Below are positions 7,747-17,500 of a stretch of 64,000 nt of DNA, one piece after another. Within the stretch, counting starts at the first letter, position 1; each line of letters starts with the position of its first letter. Below the pieces are notes generated by a model. That model saw only the letters and a list, made by a program, of their open reading frames with translations. It was not told the origin of the DNA and searched no databases. The position numbers were made by a program, and so were the translations under genes. Source of the DNA: Streptomyces aurantiogriseus (GTDB lineage: Bacteria > Actinomycetota > Actinomycetes > Streptomycetales > Streptomycetaceae); assembly GCF_014649375.1 (NCBI RefSeq), contig NZ_BMSX01000007.1, positions 1-64,000 on the forward strand, in the 5' to 3' direction.

Positions 7747-9959
7747 TTGTCGGTGTCGTCCTTCGTCTCATCGTTGTCTTCGCCCTCGATCACCGGGATG
7801 AGGGAGAGCTTGCCGCGCGAGTCGATCTCGGCGATCTCGACCTGGACCTTCTGGCCCACGCCGACCACGTCCTCGACGTTCTCCACGCGCTTGCCGCCGG
7901 CCAGCTTGCGGATCTGCGAGATGTGCAGCAGACCGTCCTTGCCCGGCAGGAGCGAGACGAACGCGCCGAAGGTCGTGGTCTTGACGACCGTACCCAGGTA
8001 GCGCTCGCCGACCTCGGGCATCGTCGGGTTGGCGATGCCGTTGATCGTCGTACGGGCCGCCTCGGCGGAGGGGCCGTCGGCGGCACCGATGTAGATGGTG
8101 CCGTCGTCCTCGATCGTGATCTCGGCGCCCGTGTCCTCCTGGATCTGGTTGATCATCTTGCCCTTGGGGCCGATGACCTCGCCGATCTTGTCGACCGGGA
8201 TCTTCACGGTGATGATCCGCGGCGCGTTCGGGGACATCTCGTCCGGCGTGTCGATCGCTTCCATCATCACGTCGAGGATGTGGAGGCGGGCGTCACGGGC
8301 CTGCTTGAGGGCCGCGGCCAGGACGGAGGCGGGGATGCCGTCCAGCTTGGTGTCGAGCTGGAGGGCGGTCACGAACTCCTTGGTGCCGGCGACCTTGAAG
8401 TCCATGTCGCCGAAGGCGTCCTCCGCACCGAGGATGTCGGTGAGGGTGACGTAGTGCGTCTCGCCCTCGATCTCCTGGGAGATCAGGCCCATGGCGATAC
8501 CGGCGACCGGGGCCTTCAGCGGCACACCGGCGTTCAGCAGCGACATGGTGGAGGCGCAGACCGAGCCCATCGAGGTCGAGCCGTTCGAGCTGAGCGCCTC
8601 GGACACCTGGCGGATCGCGTAGGGGAACTCCTCGCGGGTCGGCAGGACCGGCACCAGGGCGCGCTCGGCGAGGGCGCCGTGGCCGATCTCGCGGCGCTTC
8701 GGGGAACCGACGCGGCCGGTCTCACCGGTGGAGTACGGCGGGAAGTTGTAGTTGTGCATGTAGCGCTTGCGGGTCACCGGCGACAGGGTGTCCAGCTGCT
8801 GCTCCATGCGGAGCATGTTCAGGGTCGTGACGCCCAGGATCTGGGTCTCACCACGCTCGAACACGGCGGAGCCGTGGACCCGCGGGATGGCCTCGACCTC
8901 GGCGGCCAGGGTGCGGATGTCGGTGACACCGCGGCCGTCGATGCGCTTCTTCTCCTTGATCACGCGCTCACGGACCAGCTGCTTGGTGAGCGAGCGGTAC
9001 GCGGCGGAGATCTCCTTCTCGCGGCCCTCGAACTCCGGCAGGAGCTTCTCGGCGGCGAGCGCCTTGACGCGGTCCAGCTCGGCCTCGCGCTCCTGCTTCC
9101 CGCCGATGGTCAGCGCGGAGGCGAGCTCCGGGCGGACGGCGGCGGTCAGCGCCTCCAGGACGTCGTCCTGGTAGTCGAGGAAGATCGGGAACTCGCCGGT
9201 CGGCTTGGCGGCCTTCGCGGCGAGGTCGGCCTGGGCCTTGCAGAGCACCTTGATGAAGGGCTTCGCGGCCTCCAGACCGGCGGCGACGACCTCCTCGGTC
9301 GGCGCCTCCGCGCCACCCTCGACCAGCTTGACGGTCTTCTCGGTGGCCTCGGCCTCGACCATCATGATCGCGACGTCGCCGTCCTCCAGGACGCGGCCCG
9401 CGACGACCATGTCGAAGACGGCGTCCTCGAGCTCGGTGTGCGTCGGGAAGGCCACCCACTGGCCGTTGATCAGCGCGACGCGGACGCCGCCGATCGGGCC
9501 GGAGAAGGGCAGACCGGCCAGCTGCGTGGACGCGGACGCGGCGTTGATCGCGACGACGTCGTACAGGTGGTCGGGGTTGAGCGCCATGATCGTGGCGACG
9601 ACCTGGATCTCGTTGCGCAGGCCCTTCTTGAAGGACGGGCGCAGCGGGCGGTCGATCAGGCGGCAGGTGAGGATCGCGTCCTCGGAGGGGCGGCCCTCAC
9701 GGCGGAAGAAGCTGCCGGGGATCTTGCCGGCGGCGTACATCCGCTCCTCGACGTCCACCGTCAGCGGGAAGAAGTCGAGCTGGTCCTTGGGGTTCTTGGA
9801 GGCGGTGGTGGCCGACAGCACCATGGTGTCGTCGTCCAGGTACGCCACGGCGGAGCCGGCGGCCTGCTTGGCCAGTCGGCCCGTCTCGAAACGGATGGTG
9901 CGGGTGCCGAAGGAACCGTTGTCGATGACGGCCTCGGCGTAGTGGGTCTCGTTCTCCAC
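7743..9959 (-). CDS. pnp: Polynucleotide phosphorylase (PNPase/GpsI)
   Basis: Phosphorolytic 3'-5' exoribonuclease and RNA-tailing enzyme of the degradosome. Two RNase PH cores are separated by an all-helical linker, then a KH domain (VDKIGEVIGPKGKMINQIQE) and a C-terminal S1 domain ending in an acidic tail (EGEDNDETKDDTDK). GTG 9959 with GAGGAG upstream gives 738 aa, the length expected for Streptomyces; the open frame continues 75 codons upstream but is noncoding-like. It follows rpsO with a 298-nt spacer containing a processing-type hairpin. Confidence 0.97.
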   Translation of the reverse strand: MENETHYAEAVIDNGSFGTRTIRFETGRLAKQAAGSAVAYLDDDTMVLSATTASKNPKDQLDFFPLTVDVEERMYAAGKIPGSFFRREGRPSEDAILTCRLIDRPLRPSFKKGLRNEIQVVATIMALNPDHLYDVVAINAASASTQLAGLPFSGPIGGVRVALINGQWVAFPTHTELEDAVFDMVVAGRVLEDGDVAIMMVEAEATEKTVKLVEGGAEAPTEEVVAAGLEAAKPFIKVLCKAQADLAAKAAKPTGEFPIFLDYQDDVLEALTAAVRPELASALTIGGKQEREAELDRVKALAAEKLLPEFEGREKEISAAYRSLTKQLVRERVIKEKKRIDGRGVTDIRTLAAEVEAIPRVHGSAVFERGETQILGVTTLNMLRMEQQLDTLSPVTRKRYMHNYNFPPYSTGETGRVGSPKRREIGHGALAERALVPVLPTREEFPYAIRQVSEALSSNGSTSMGSVCASTMSLLNAGVPLKAPVAGIAMGLISQEIEGETHYVTLTDILGAEDAFGDMDFKVAGTKEFVTALQLDTKLDGIPASVLAAALKQARDARLHILDVMMEAIDTPDEMSPNAPRIITVKIPVDKIGEVIGPKGKMINQIQEDTGAEITIEDDGTIYIGAADGPSAEAARTTINGIANPTMPEVGERYLGTVVKTTTFGAFVSLLPGKDGLLHISQIRKLAGGKRVENVEDVVGVGQKVQVEIAEIDSRGKLSLIPVIEGEDNDETKDDTDK

Positions 9960-10209
9960 TAGCGTTTTCTCCTCGTCTTCGTCCCTGGTTGCCCGTGTGG
10001 CAGGGGGACGGTGGCGGAGAAGCGCTCCGTCTGGTGCGGGCCGGTCTTCGATCGAAGCACCCGGGGCTCTTGCCCGGGGGCCACTACCGAGGACCGGCGG
10101 CGGCGAGGTGCGCTCCTCCTTTTCTTGTCGTGCTGTGTCGTCCGTATTGCGTTGTGCTACCACACTACAAAGCGTGAGTGACACTCCGCACGTTTCCGTA
10201 CGTACGGCA

Positions 10210-10248
10210 AAGGGAGCGGCCCCCGATCGTCACGGGAACCGCTCCCTT
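10210..10248 (-). promoter_or_regulatory. rpsO-pnp intergenic hairpin
   Basis: Perfect 10-bp arms AAGGGAGCGG (10210-10219) and CCGCTCCCTT (10239-10248) with a 19-nt loop lie immediately after the rpsO stop. In S. coelicolor the rpsO-pnp intergenic hairpin is an RNase III processing/attenuation site, so I infer the same here. Just downstream is a 12-bp palindrome CCGTACGTACGG (10196-10207). The rest of the 298-nt spacer has no gene; pnp's own promoter could lie there. Confidence 0.7.
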
Positions 10249-10257
10249 CACGGCGTC

Positions 10258-10545
10258 TTACTTGGCGCCCGCCGCACCACGGCGGATGCCGAGGCGGTCG
10301 ACCAGCGTACGGAAGCGCTGGATGTCCTTCTTCGCCAGGTACTGCAGCAGCCGGCGGCGCTGACCGACCAGGATCAGCAGGCCACGGCGGGAGTGGTGGT
10401 CGTGCTTGTGGGTCTTGAGGTGCTCGGTCAGGTCGGAGATCCGACGGGACAGCAGAGCGACCTGGACCTCGGGGGAGCCGGTGTCACCCTCCTTGGTACC
10501 GAACTCGGAGATGATCTGCTTCTTCACTGCGGCGTCGAGCGACAC
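10258..10545 (-). CDS. rpsO: 30S ribosomal protein S15
   Basis: 95-aa S15, which binds 16S rRNA helices 20-22 in early 30S assembly. Conserved blocks GDTGSPEVQVALLSRRI, HKHDHHSRRGL and QRRRLLQYL are all present. The GTG start at 10545 has GAGGAG 6 nt upstream; the frame extends 10 codons further but the conserved N-terminus is SLDAAVKKQII. First gene of the rpsO-pnp operon. Confidence 0.97.
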   Translation of the reverse strand: MSLDAAVKKQIISEFGTKEGDTGSPEVQVALLSRRISDLTEHLKTHKHDHHSRRGLLILVGQRRRLLQYLAKKDIQRFRTLVDRLGIRRGAAGAK

Positions 10546-10581
10546 GCGTACTCCTCGAAATCTGTGGATGGCCACCGAGTG

Positions 10582-10603
10582 CCCCCGGTCTGCGTCTCGG
10601 GGG
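10582..10603 (-). promoter_or_regulatory. Candidate S15 leader hairpin
   Basis: CCCCCG (10582-10587) and CGGGGG (10598-10603) form a 6-bp stem about 40 nt upstream of the rpsO start. S15 autoregulates through leader structures in several bacteria, including actinobacteria. Whether this stem is such an element is only an inference. Confidence 0.3.
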
Positions 10604-10810
10604 AGCTTCCGTTACTCGGGAGGCGGGGATCCGCTGGGCGCGGCCTCCAGAGCGGGTGCTCCGGGGGTGCGTACACAAACGGCCGTCAGCCAGAGTACCA
10701 GCAGGCAGGGGCAGTCTTCGCACCGGTTCCCGAAGCGGGCGGGCGGCGCGGGCGCTGCCACTAGGGTGAACGGTGGGATCATCCGTGCGTCGGGAAGGGG
10801 TCGCCGCGCC

Positions 10811-11107
10811 ATGGCGGAGGAAACGAACGAGGACGTCAAGGCCCGCAAGGAGCGGGAGCGCGACGAGCTGTACGCGCTCGACATCTCGGGCGTCGAGTGG
10901 CACTGCGCGCCGGGTACGGAGGAGCACGAGGAGCGGGTGGAGATCGCGTACCTGCCCGGCGGGGCCGTGGCGATGCGGTCGTCGCTCGACCCGGACACCG
11001 TGCTGCGCTACACGGAGGCGGAGTGGCGGGCCTTCGTGCTGGGCGCGCGGGACGGCGAGTTCGACCTGGAGCCGGCGCCGCACAACGGAGGGCTGACGGC
11101 GCAGTAG
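10811..11107 (+). CDS. DUF397 domain protein
   Basis: 98 aa from ATG 10811 with GGAAGGGG upstream. The DUF397 core is recognisable: ISGVEWHCAPG, VEIAYLPGGAVAMRSS and LRYTEAEWRAFVLGARDGEFD. DUF397 proteins in Streptomyces usually partner an XRE-type regulator, often developmental (WhiJ-like) and sometimes toxin-antitoxin-like. No such regulator is adjacent here, so it is an orphan copy. The charged N-terminal 30 residues are longer than in the minimal family. Confidence 0.85.
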   Translation: MAEETNEDVKARKERERDELYALDISGVEWHCAPGTEEHEERVEIAYLPGGAVAMRSSLDPDTVLRYTEAEWRAFVLGARDGEFDLEPAPHNGGLTAQ

Positions 11108-11112
11108 CCGTC

Positions 11113-11140
11113 GCGGCGGCCGGCCCGCGTCGGCCGCCGC
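11113..11140. terminator. Bidirectional terminator hairpin
   Basis: GCGGCGGCCG (11113-11122) and CGGCCGCCGC (11131-11140) with an 8-nt loop lie between two convergent stops at 11107 and 11151. Confidence 0.7.
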
Positions 11141-11150
11141 GCACGAGCGG

Positions 11151-12683
11151 TCACGGCTTCTTCGCCGCGCCGCTCTCGACGCCGAGGACCAGGTACGTCC
11201 AGGCCTTCTCCCCGGAGGCGGGTCCGTCGGCGTTCTTGGCGCCGAGGAAGAGGCGCCCGTCCTGGACGACGATGTCGTTGTGGTCCGTCATGGTGAGCAG
11301 GGCGGCCTCGTCCGGCAGGCCGAAGTAGAAGTACGGGGTCTCCTTGCCCGTCTTCGGATCCAGAGCGACCAGCGCGCTGGGTGAGATGTGGTCGTCGGTC
11401 TGGCGCAGGGCGAGCAGTCGGTCGCCGCTCGTCCGCACCGGGTACAGCAGCGCGCCGGGGCCGGAGTCGAACTTCCTCGTGGTGTTCCCGGTGGCCAGGT
11501 CGAAGCCGATGACCCAGTTGGCGTTGGCCTGGTCGCCGGTCTCCTTGCTGCGCAGGAAGACCTGACCGGCGCCGACGGCGATGGTCGGGCAGTCGTCGAC
11601 GACGAGGTAGTCGTCGTACGAGCACTCCCCCTCGTACGTGCCGTTCTGGAGGCGGATCGTGGCGCGGTTCCTGCCCTGGTCGTCGAGGGAGAGCATCTCG
11701 GAGATGCCGATCTCGCCGGCCTGGACCGCGAGGAGGGCCGGGTCGGCGGACGGGATGTTCAGGTCCCGGATGCCCTTGGCGGCGGTGTGGGTCCACAGCG
11801 TCCTGCCGGTCCTGGGGTCCACCTTGCGGGCCTTGTAGGCGACGCGCTCCAGCGAGTCGACGGGGAGGCTGTCGTCGTCGTTCCAGCACTGCTGACGGAC
11901 GATCAGCGCGCCTCCGCCGGCGGCGCCCATGTCCTGGCAGGCGCCGGTGGAGGTGGTGCGCCACAGGCGCTTGCCGGTGTCCATGGAGTACGCGTCGGTG
12001 CCGCCGCCCCAGGTCACGACGACCGTGCCGTGGGTGAGGGTCACGCTCGGGGTGTCCTGGCTCTCGCCGCTCTCGGGGACGCCCGGCGAGTCGCCGTAGG
12101 CGGAGAAGGGGAAGTCGCTCTGCCAGACCGCGCGGCCGTCGTCGAGGTCGAAGAAGGCCACGTGATTGCAGTAGGAGTCCTCGGCGGCATTGGCGCGGTA
12201 GAGGACGGCCGTGCGGTTCTCGCCGGTGACATGGCGGGTGTAGCCGCAGATCGGGCCGTTGAGGGGGAGCTTCCACTTCTCGTCGCCGGGGGAGGCGTCG
12301 GTGCCGATGGTCAGACCGACGACGGTCTTGTTGATGCCCTTGGCGAGGATCTTGTCCGTGGCCCACATGCCCGGCATCTCGTAGTGCTCGCCGGGGGTCA
12401 GGTCGTCCACGGAGAAGCGGAAGGCCATCTTGCCGACCGTGCTCGCGGGCTGCTTCTCGACCGTCTCCCGGACGTCGAGGCGGCCCTGACCCGCGGCGGC
12501 CCGCGTCCTGGGCTTCGTGCCGCCGTTGTCACCGCCCCACAGGAGCCAGCCGCCGGTGCCGAGTGCCGCGACGAGCACGACAGCCAGCGGCCACACCAGC
12601 AGCCGCCGGCGGCGCCTGGTGCGGACGGCCTCCGCGGTCACGGTGGACTGGGTGTAGACGGACGGGGGTGGGCCGAAGCTCAC
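11151..12683 (-). CDS. Membrane-anchored PQQ-like beta-propeller protein of the T7SS locus
   Basis: 510 aa. A short cytoplasmic N-terminus ends in RTRRRRR, followed by one transmembrane helix (about residues 28-49), then an extracellular domain. Repeated blades such as GRAVWQSDF, GKRLWRTTS and GRTLWTHTA mark a PQQ-type propeller. Several Cys pairs (e.g. GACQDM/QQCWND) suggest disulfides outside the membrane. GTG 12683 with GGAAAGGAA upstream. It lies 57 nt after eccD on the same strand, so probably an operon. Propellers of this kind bind proteins or cell-wall ligands; a role as an outward-facing accessory of the secretion channel is inference. Confidence 0.8.
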   Translation of the reverse strand: MSFGPPPSVYTQSTVTAEAVRTRRRRRLLVWPLAVVLVAALGTGGWLLWGGDNGGTKPRTRAAAGQGRLDVRETVEKQPASTVGKMAFRFSVDDLTPGEHYEMPGMWATDKILAKGINKTVVGLTIGTDASPGDEKWKLPLNGPICGYTRHVTGENRTAVLYRANAAEDSYCNHVAFFDLDDGRAVWQSDFPFSAYGDSPGVPESGESQDTPSVTLTHGTVVVTWGGGTDAYSMDTGKRLWRTTSTGACQDMGAAGGGALIVRQQCWNDDDSLPVDSLERVAYKARKVDPRTGRTLWTHTAAKGIRDLNIPSADPALLAVQAGEIGISEMLSLDDQGRNRATIRLQNGTYEGECSYDDYLVVDDCPTIAVGAGQVFLRSKETGDQANANWVIGFDLATGNTTRKFDSGPGALLYPVRTSGDRLLALRQTDDHISPSALVALDPKTGKETPYFYFGLPDEAALLTMTDHNDIVVQDGRLFLGAKNADGPASGEKAWTYLVLGVESGAAKKP

Positions 12684-12740
12684 GCTCGACGTTCCTTTCC
12701 CTGCGGTGCGTTCAGCTCGTCGTCGGCCGTCCGCACCGCG

Positions 12741-14246
12741 TCAGCTCGTCATCGACCGGGCGGTCGCGTACACGTCGAAGACCGCCAGCGCCAGCGGCAC
12801 CAGGGTCAGCAGGACGAAGCCCTCGGCGATCTCCATGAAGCGTCCCCAGAACGGGGTGACGCCGCCCCGCGAGGCGATCAGGCCGATCCCGGTGACGATG
12901 GCGGACGCCGCCGCGATCGCCGCGATGAGCCAGATCGTACGGATGTCGAGGTCGGTGCGGTCGCCCGTCAGGGCGTCGCGGAACGCCGAGACGGGCGGGT
13001 TGAGCGCCAGGCCGAGTCCGAGGAGCACGAGGGAGCCGAGACCCGCGGCCAGGACGGGGGCGACCTGGGCGGTGTAGCGGAAGAGGTGGGCGCGCATCAG
13101 CAGGGCGATCCCCACGGCGAGGGCGAGCAGCTGGGCCCAGACGCCGTCGGAGAAACCGAGGACGGCGCAGGAGCCGACGGCGATCACCGCGCAGCCGCCG
13201 ACCAGACCGACCAGGAGTTCGTGGCCGCGGCGGGCCTGGGCGGTGATCCGCTCGACGTCGACCGGCTCCTGGGGGGCCGGATCGGCGCCGTAGGCGCTGC
13301 GCGGGGCGGGGGTCTGGGCGTCGTAGCCGATCGGGAGCCGGGCGAAGCGCATGGACAGGCCGGGCAGGAAGGCCAGGGCGCCCACGCCGACGGGGGCGCA
13401 CAGGGCGGCGATCTCGGACGGCGTCCAGTGCGCGAGGAGCCCCGCGAACACGGCGGCCAGGCCCACGCCCGAGGCGACGACACAGGCGACGAACGGGCCG
13501 TCCCCGCCGGGCGAGCACAGGGTGAGCAGCACCGCGGCGATCAGCACCGCCGCGCAGGCCAGCAGGAACTGGAGCTTGCCGATGCCCTGGCCGTCGGCGA
13601 GCGGAAGGAGTCCGGAGCCGGCCACCCCGATGTTCGGCAGCGCGCCGAGTCCCAGGGCGATGGCCGAGGGCCGGTCGTCGTAGACCCGGGCCCGTACGCA
13701 GGCGAGGGCGACCAGGAGGACGCCGGCGACCGCGGCGAGGACGCCGGGCAGCGAGTGCATGTCGTGGCGTGGGTCGCCCATCCAGGCCACGAAGGCCAGC
13801 AGGGCCGGCAGGACGCCGCCGCCGACGAGGCCCGCGGCACGGGTCAGGTCGCCGCCCCACAGGGTGTGTTCGCGGGTCACGGCCGAGGCGACCGCCTCGG
13901 ACACGTCGTCGTAGACGGCGGGGGGCAGCGACTCGGAGAAGGGTCGCAGGGTGAGGAGTTCGCCGTCGAGGATGTGCTGGGCGGCGAACGAGCGCGAGCC
14001 GTCGAGGACCCTGCCGTCCCGGCGCACGAGGTGGTAGCCGACCGGGGCGCCCTCGGCAGAGCTCTGCCGGGAGAGCCTGAGGATCTCCGGATAGATGTCG
14101 ACGACCGGGATGTCGTCGGGCAGGGCCACGTCGATCCTGCTGTCGGGCGCGACGATCGTGACCCGGCAGAAGCCGAGCCCGGTCCCGGAGGCGGCTCCCG
14201 TTCCGTGCCCTCCTCCGGTGGCTGCCGCGGAGGCCGTGATGCTCAC
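12741..14246 (-). CDS. eccD: Type VII secretion membrane protein EccD
   Basis: Core integral-membrane subunit of the ESX channel. The N-terminal ubiquitin-like (YukD) domain spans about residues 25-105 (FCRVTIVAPDSRIDVALPDD, GYHLVRRDGRVLD, LTLRPFSES). About eleven hydrophobic helices follow to the C-terminus. 501 aa from GTG 14246 with GAGGGGGAG upstream; typical family length. It diverges from eccC across 326 bp. The large antisense ORF over it is a GC shadow. Confidence 0.92.
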   Translation of the reverse strand: MSITASAAATGGGHGTGAASGTGLGFCRVTIVAPDSRIDVALPDDIPVVDIYPEILRLSRQSSAEGAPVGYHLVRRDGRVLDGSRSFAAQHILDGELLTLRPFSESLPPAVYDDVSEAVASAVTREHTLWGGDLTRAAGLVGGGVLPALLAFVAWMGDPRHDMHSLPGVLAAVAGVLLVALACVRARVYDDRPSAIALGLGALPNIGVAGSGLLPLADGQGIGKLQFLLACAAVLIAAVLLTLCSPGGDGPFVACVVASGVGLAAVFAGLLAHWTPSEIAALCAPVGVGALAFLPGLSMRFARLPIGYDAQTPAPRSAYGADPAPQEPVDVERITAQARRGHELLVGLVGGCAVIAVGSCAVLGFSDGVWAQLLALAVGIALLMRAHLFRYTAQVAPVLAAGLGSLVLLGLGLALNPPVSAFRDALTGDRTDLDIRTIWLIAAIAAASAIVTGIGLIASRGGVTPFWGRFMEIAEGFVLLTLVPLALAVFDVYATARSMTS

Positions 14247-14572
14247 CTGCTGCTCCCCCTCAGTGATGGTTCCGCGTCGGCGGTGTGAAAATCCTGCGCC
14301 GGTTCGCGCCCCGCGGGACCCGTGGGTCCGGCCGGGCGGCGGAACAGGCGCCGTGAGGCGGCCGCCGAGCGCCGAAGCGTTCCGAATCACACGGAATGTC
14401 CCGGCCTCCGCGGCCCATGTCGCATGTGCTCACGCGAACATCCGGCACCCTACCGCCCCCTCGTCACACGAGAAGTCAGTAGGATCACGCGGCGGCCTGC
14501 GTCCGCCTGACACGGGGTGGCGGACGGTACTTACCCGGAACTGCCCGGGGCCGCTGAGGGAATTGGTGAGCA
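14247..14572. promoter_or_regulatory. eccD-eccC divergent intergenic region
   Basis: 326 bp between the divergent start codons of eccD and eccC must contain both promoters. A TAGGAT hexamer at 14480-14485 could be the -10 of the eccC promoter, but I see no consensus -35 at the right distance. No convincing coding frame is present. Confidence 0.4.
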
Positions 14573-17500
14573 GTGAGCCACATCGTCGTGAAGCGGCCGC
14601 CTCGGTCGCTGCCGTCCGAAGTGCCCACGGGCGAGATCGCCGTGCAGCCTCCGCCCGAGTTGCCGCGGGGGCATCAGGAGAGCGTGCTGATGCAACTCCT
14701 GCCGACCCTCGGCATGGGTGGCTCGGTGGTCTTCTTCTTCACGAGCGGGCAGCCGTTCATGAGGATCATGGGCATGGTCATGATCGCCTCGACGATCGCC
14801 ATGTCCATCGCCATGGTGGTCCGCTTCCGCCGCGGCACCCAGGGGCAGTTGGCGGACCTGCGCCGCGACTACCTGAGCTACCTCGCCCAGACCCGCCGCA
14901 CCACGCTCGACACCGCGAGGGCGCAACGGGACGCGCAGTACTACCTCCACCCCTCCCCCGAGCAGCTGTGGGCGCTGGTCGCCGAGGGCAGCCGGGTGTG
15001 GGAACGGCGGCCGGGCGACGAGGACTTCGCCCAGGTCCGCATCGGTCTCGGCCCCCAGGCGCTCGCCACTGCGCTCGTCGCCCCCGAGACCGGGCCCGTC
15101 GAACAGCTCGAGCCGCTGACGGCGGGCGCCCTGCAGCGCTTCCTCGCCGTCCACGGCACCCTGGACGACCTGCCGATGGCCGTCTCCCTGCGGGCCTTCT
15201 ACCACGTGACGATCAGCGGCGAGCCGCAGTCGGTACGGTCCTCCGCCCGGGCCCTGGCCGGTTCGCTGACCGCACTGCACTCCCCCGAGGACCTGCTCCT
15301 CGTCGTCGCGGCGGGCCGGGACGAGCTGGCGCACTGGGAGTGGGTCAAGTGGCTTCCGCACGTCCAGGCGTCGGACGCCGTGGACGGCGCGGGCAGCCGC
15401 CGGATGATCGGCAGCGACGCGCGCGAGCTGGAGAACATGATCGCGTCCCGGCTCGGCGGCCGTCCCCGGTTCCACCCGAACGCCACGCCCCTCCCGGACG
15501 AGCCGCACATCGTCGTCCTCCTCGACGGCGTCTCGCTCGCCCCCGACTCGCTCCTGGCCAACCCCGAGGGACTCCAGGGCGTGACGGTCCTCGAGGTCGT
15601 CCCCGGCGAACTGACCGGGACCGGCGGCGACCTCTCCATCGTCGTACAGCCCGGCGCGCTGCATCTGGAGTCGGGGCACGGTGTCGTCTACGAGGGGACG
15701 CCTGATGTTCTGTCGTACGAGTCCGCGGAGGTGCTCGCCCGGCAACTGGCCCCGCTGCGGATGGCGTCCGGCGGGGACGACGACGAACCGCTGCTGGCCA
15801 ACCTGGAGTTCACCGAGCTGCTGAACCTCGGCGACGCCGCGTCCGTCGACACCCGGCGCACCTGGCGGCCGCGTTCGCTGGCCGAGCGGCTGCGGGTGCC
15901 GATCGGCGTCGGCGAGGACGGCCGGCCCGTGATGCTCGACCTCAAGGAGGCCGCGCAGGAGGGCATGGGCCCGCACGGCCTGTGCGTGGGCGCGACCGGT
16001 TCCGGCAAGTCCGAGCTGCTGCGCACGCTGGTGCTGGGCCTCGCGGTCACCCACTCCTCGGAGACCCTGAACTTCGTCCTCGCCGACTTCAAGGGTGGCG
16101 CGACCTTCGCCGGCATGGCACAGATGCCGCACGTCGCGGCCGTGATCACCAACCTGGCGGACGACCTGACCCTGGTCGACCGCATGGGCGACTCCATCCG
16201 CGGCGAGCTCAACCGCCGCCAGGAGATGCTGCGGGACGCCGGCAACTACGCCAACATCCACGACTACGAGAAGGCGCGCGCGGCGGGCGCTCCCCTGCAG
16301 CCGATCCCCTCCCTGGTCCTGGTGATCGACGAGTTCAGCGAACTGCTGACGGCGAAGCCGGACTTCATCGAGATGTTCGTGCAGATCGGCCGGATCGGCC
16401 GCTCGCTCGGCGTGCACCTGCTGCTGGCCTCACAGCGCCTGGAGGAGGGCCGGCTGCGCGGCCTGGAGACGTATCTGTCGTACCGCATCGGTCTGCGGAC
16501 CTTCTCGGCGGCCGAGTCGCGCGCGGCGCTGGGTGTGCCCGACGCCTACGAGCTGCCGAACGTGCCGGGTTCCGGCTTCCTGAAGTTCGGCACGAACGAG
16601 ATGGTGCGGTTCAAGGCGGCCTACGTCTCCGGCGTCTACCGTTCGGGCACGCAGCGGGCGGCACTGAGCGGCGGTCCGCTGCCGGTGGACCGGCGGCCGG
16701 TGCTGTTCACGGCGGCCGAGGTGCCGGTGCGGTACGTGCAGGTGCCCCAGCAGTCCTCCGGGGACGAGCCGGAGGTCGACGAGGCCCTCGCGGACACCGT
16801 CCTCGACGTGATCGTGCGCCGGCTGGAGGCGCAGGGCCCGGCGGCCCACCAGGTGTGGCTGCCGCCGCTGGACAGCCCGCCGTCGCTCGACGCCCTCCTG
16901 CCCGGCCTCACGGCGGTGCAGGACCGCGGCCTCACCCAGCCCGGCTACGAGGGCGCGGGCCGCCTGGTCGTGCCGGTCGGTCTGGTGGACAAGCCGTACG
17001 AGCAGCGCCGTGACGCCCTCTGGGTGGACTTCTCCGGCGCGGCCGGCCACATGCAGATCCTCGGCGGCCCGCAGTCCGGCAAGTCGACCCTGCTGCGTTC
17101 GCTGATCTGCTCCTTCGCCCTCACCCACACGCCGTACGAGGTCCAGTTCTACGGCCTCGACTTCGGCGGTGGCGGCATGGCGTCGGTGGCCGGTCTGCCG
17201 CATGTGGGCGGGGTGGCCTCGCGTCTGGACCCGGAGCGGGTGCGGCGCACGGTGGCCGAGGTGTACGGCGTGATGACGCGCCGCGAGGAGTACTTCCGTT
17301 CGGCCGGGATCCCGTCGATCGGCGACTTCCGGGCCCGCCGGGCGCGGGGCGAGATCTCGGTCACCGATCAGCCCTGGGGCGACGTCTTCCTGGTCATCGA
17401 CGGCTGGGGCAACTTCAGGGCGGACTACGAGACGCTGGAGCCGGTCGTCCTCGAGATGGCGGCGCGCGGCCTGGGCTACGGCATCCACGTCGTCCTGACG

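Noticed and set aside
10811..11107. DUF397 gene as half of a toxin-antitoxin pair
   Set aside because: The usual XRE-family partner is not adjacent; no support for a pair here.
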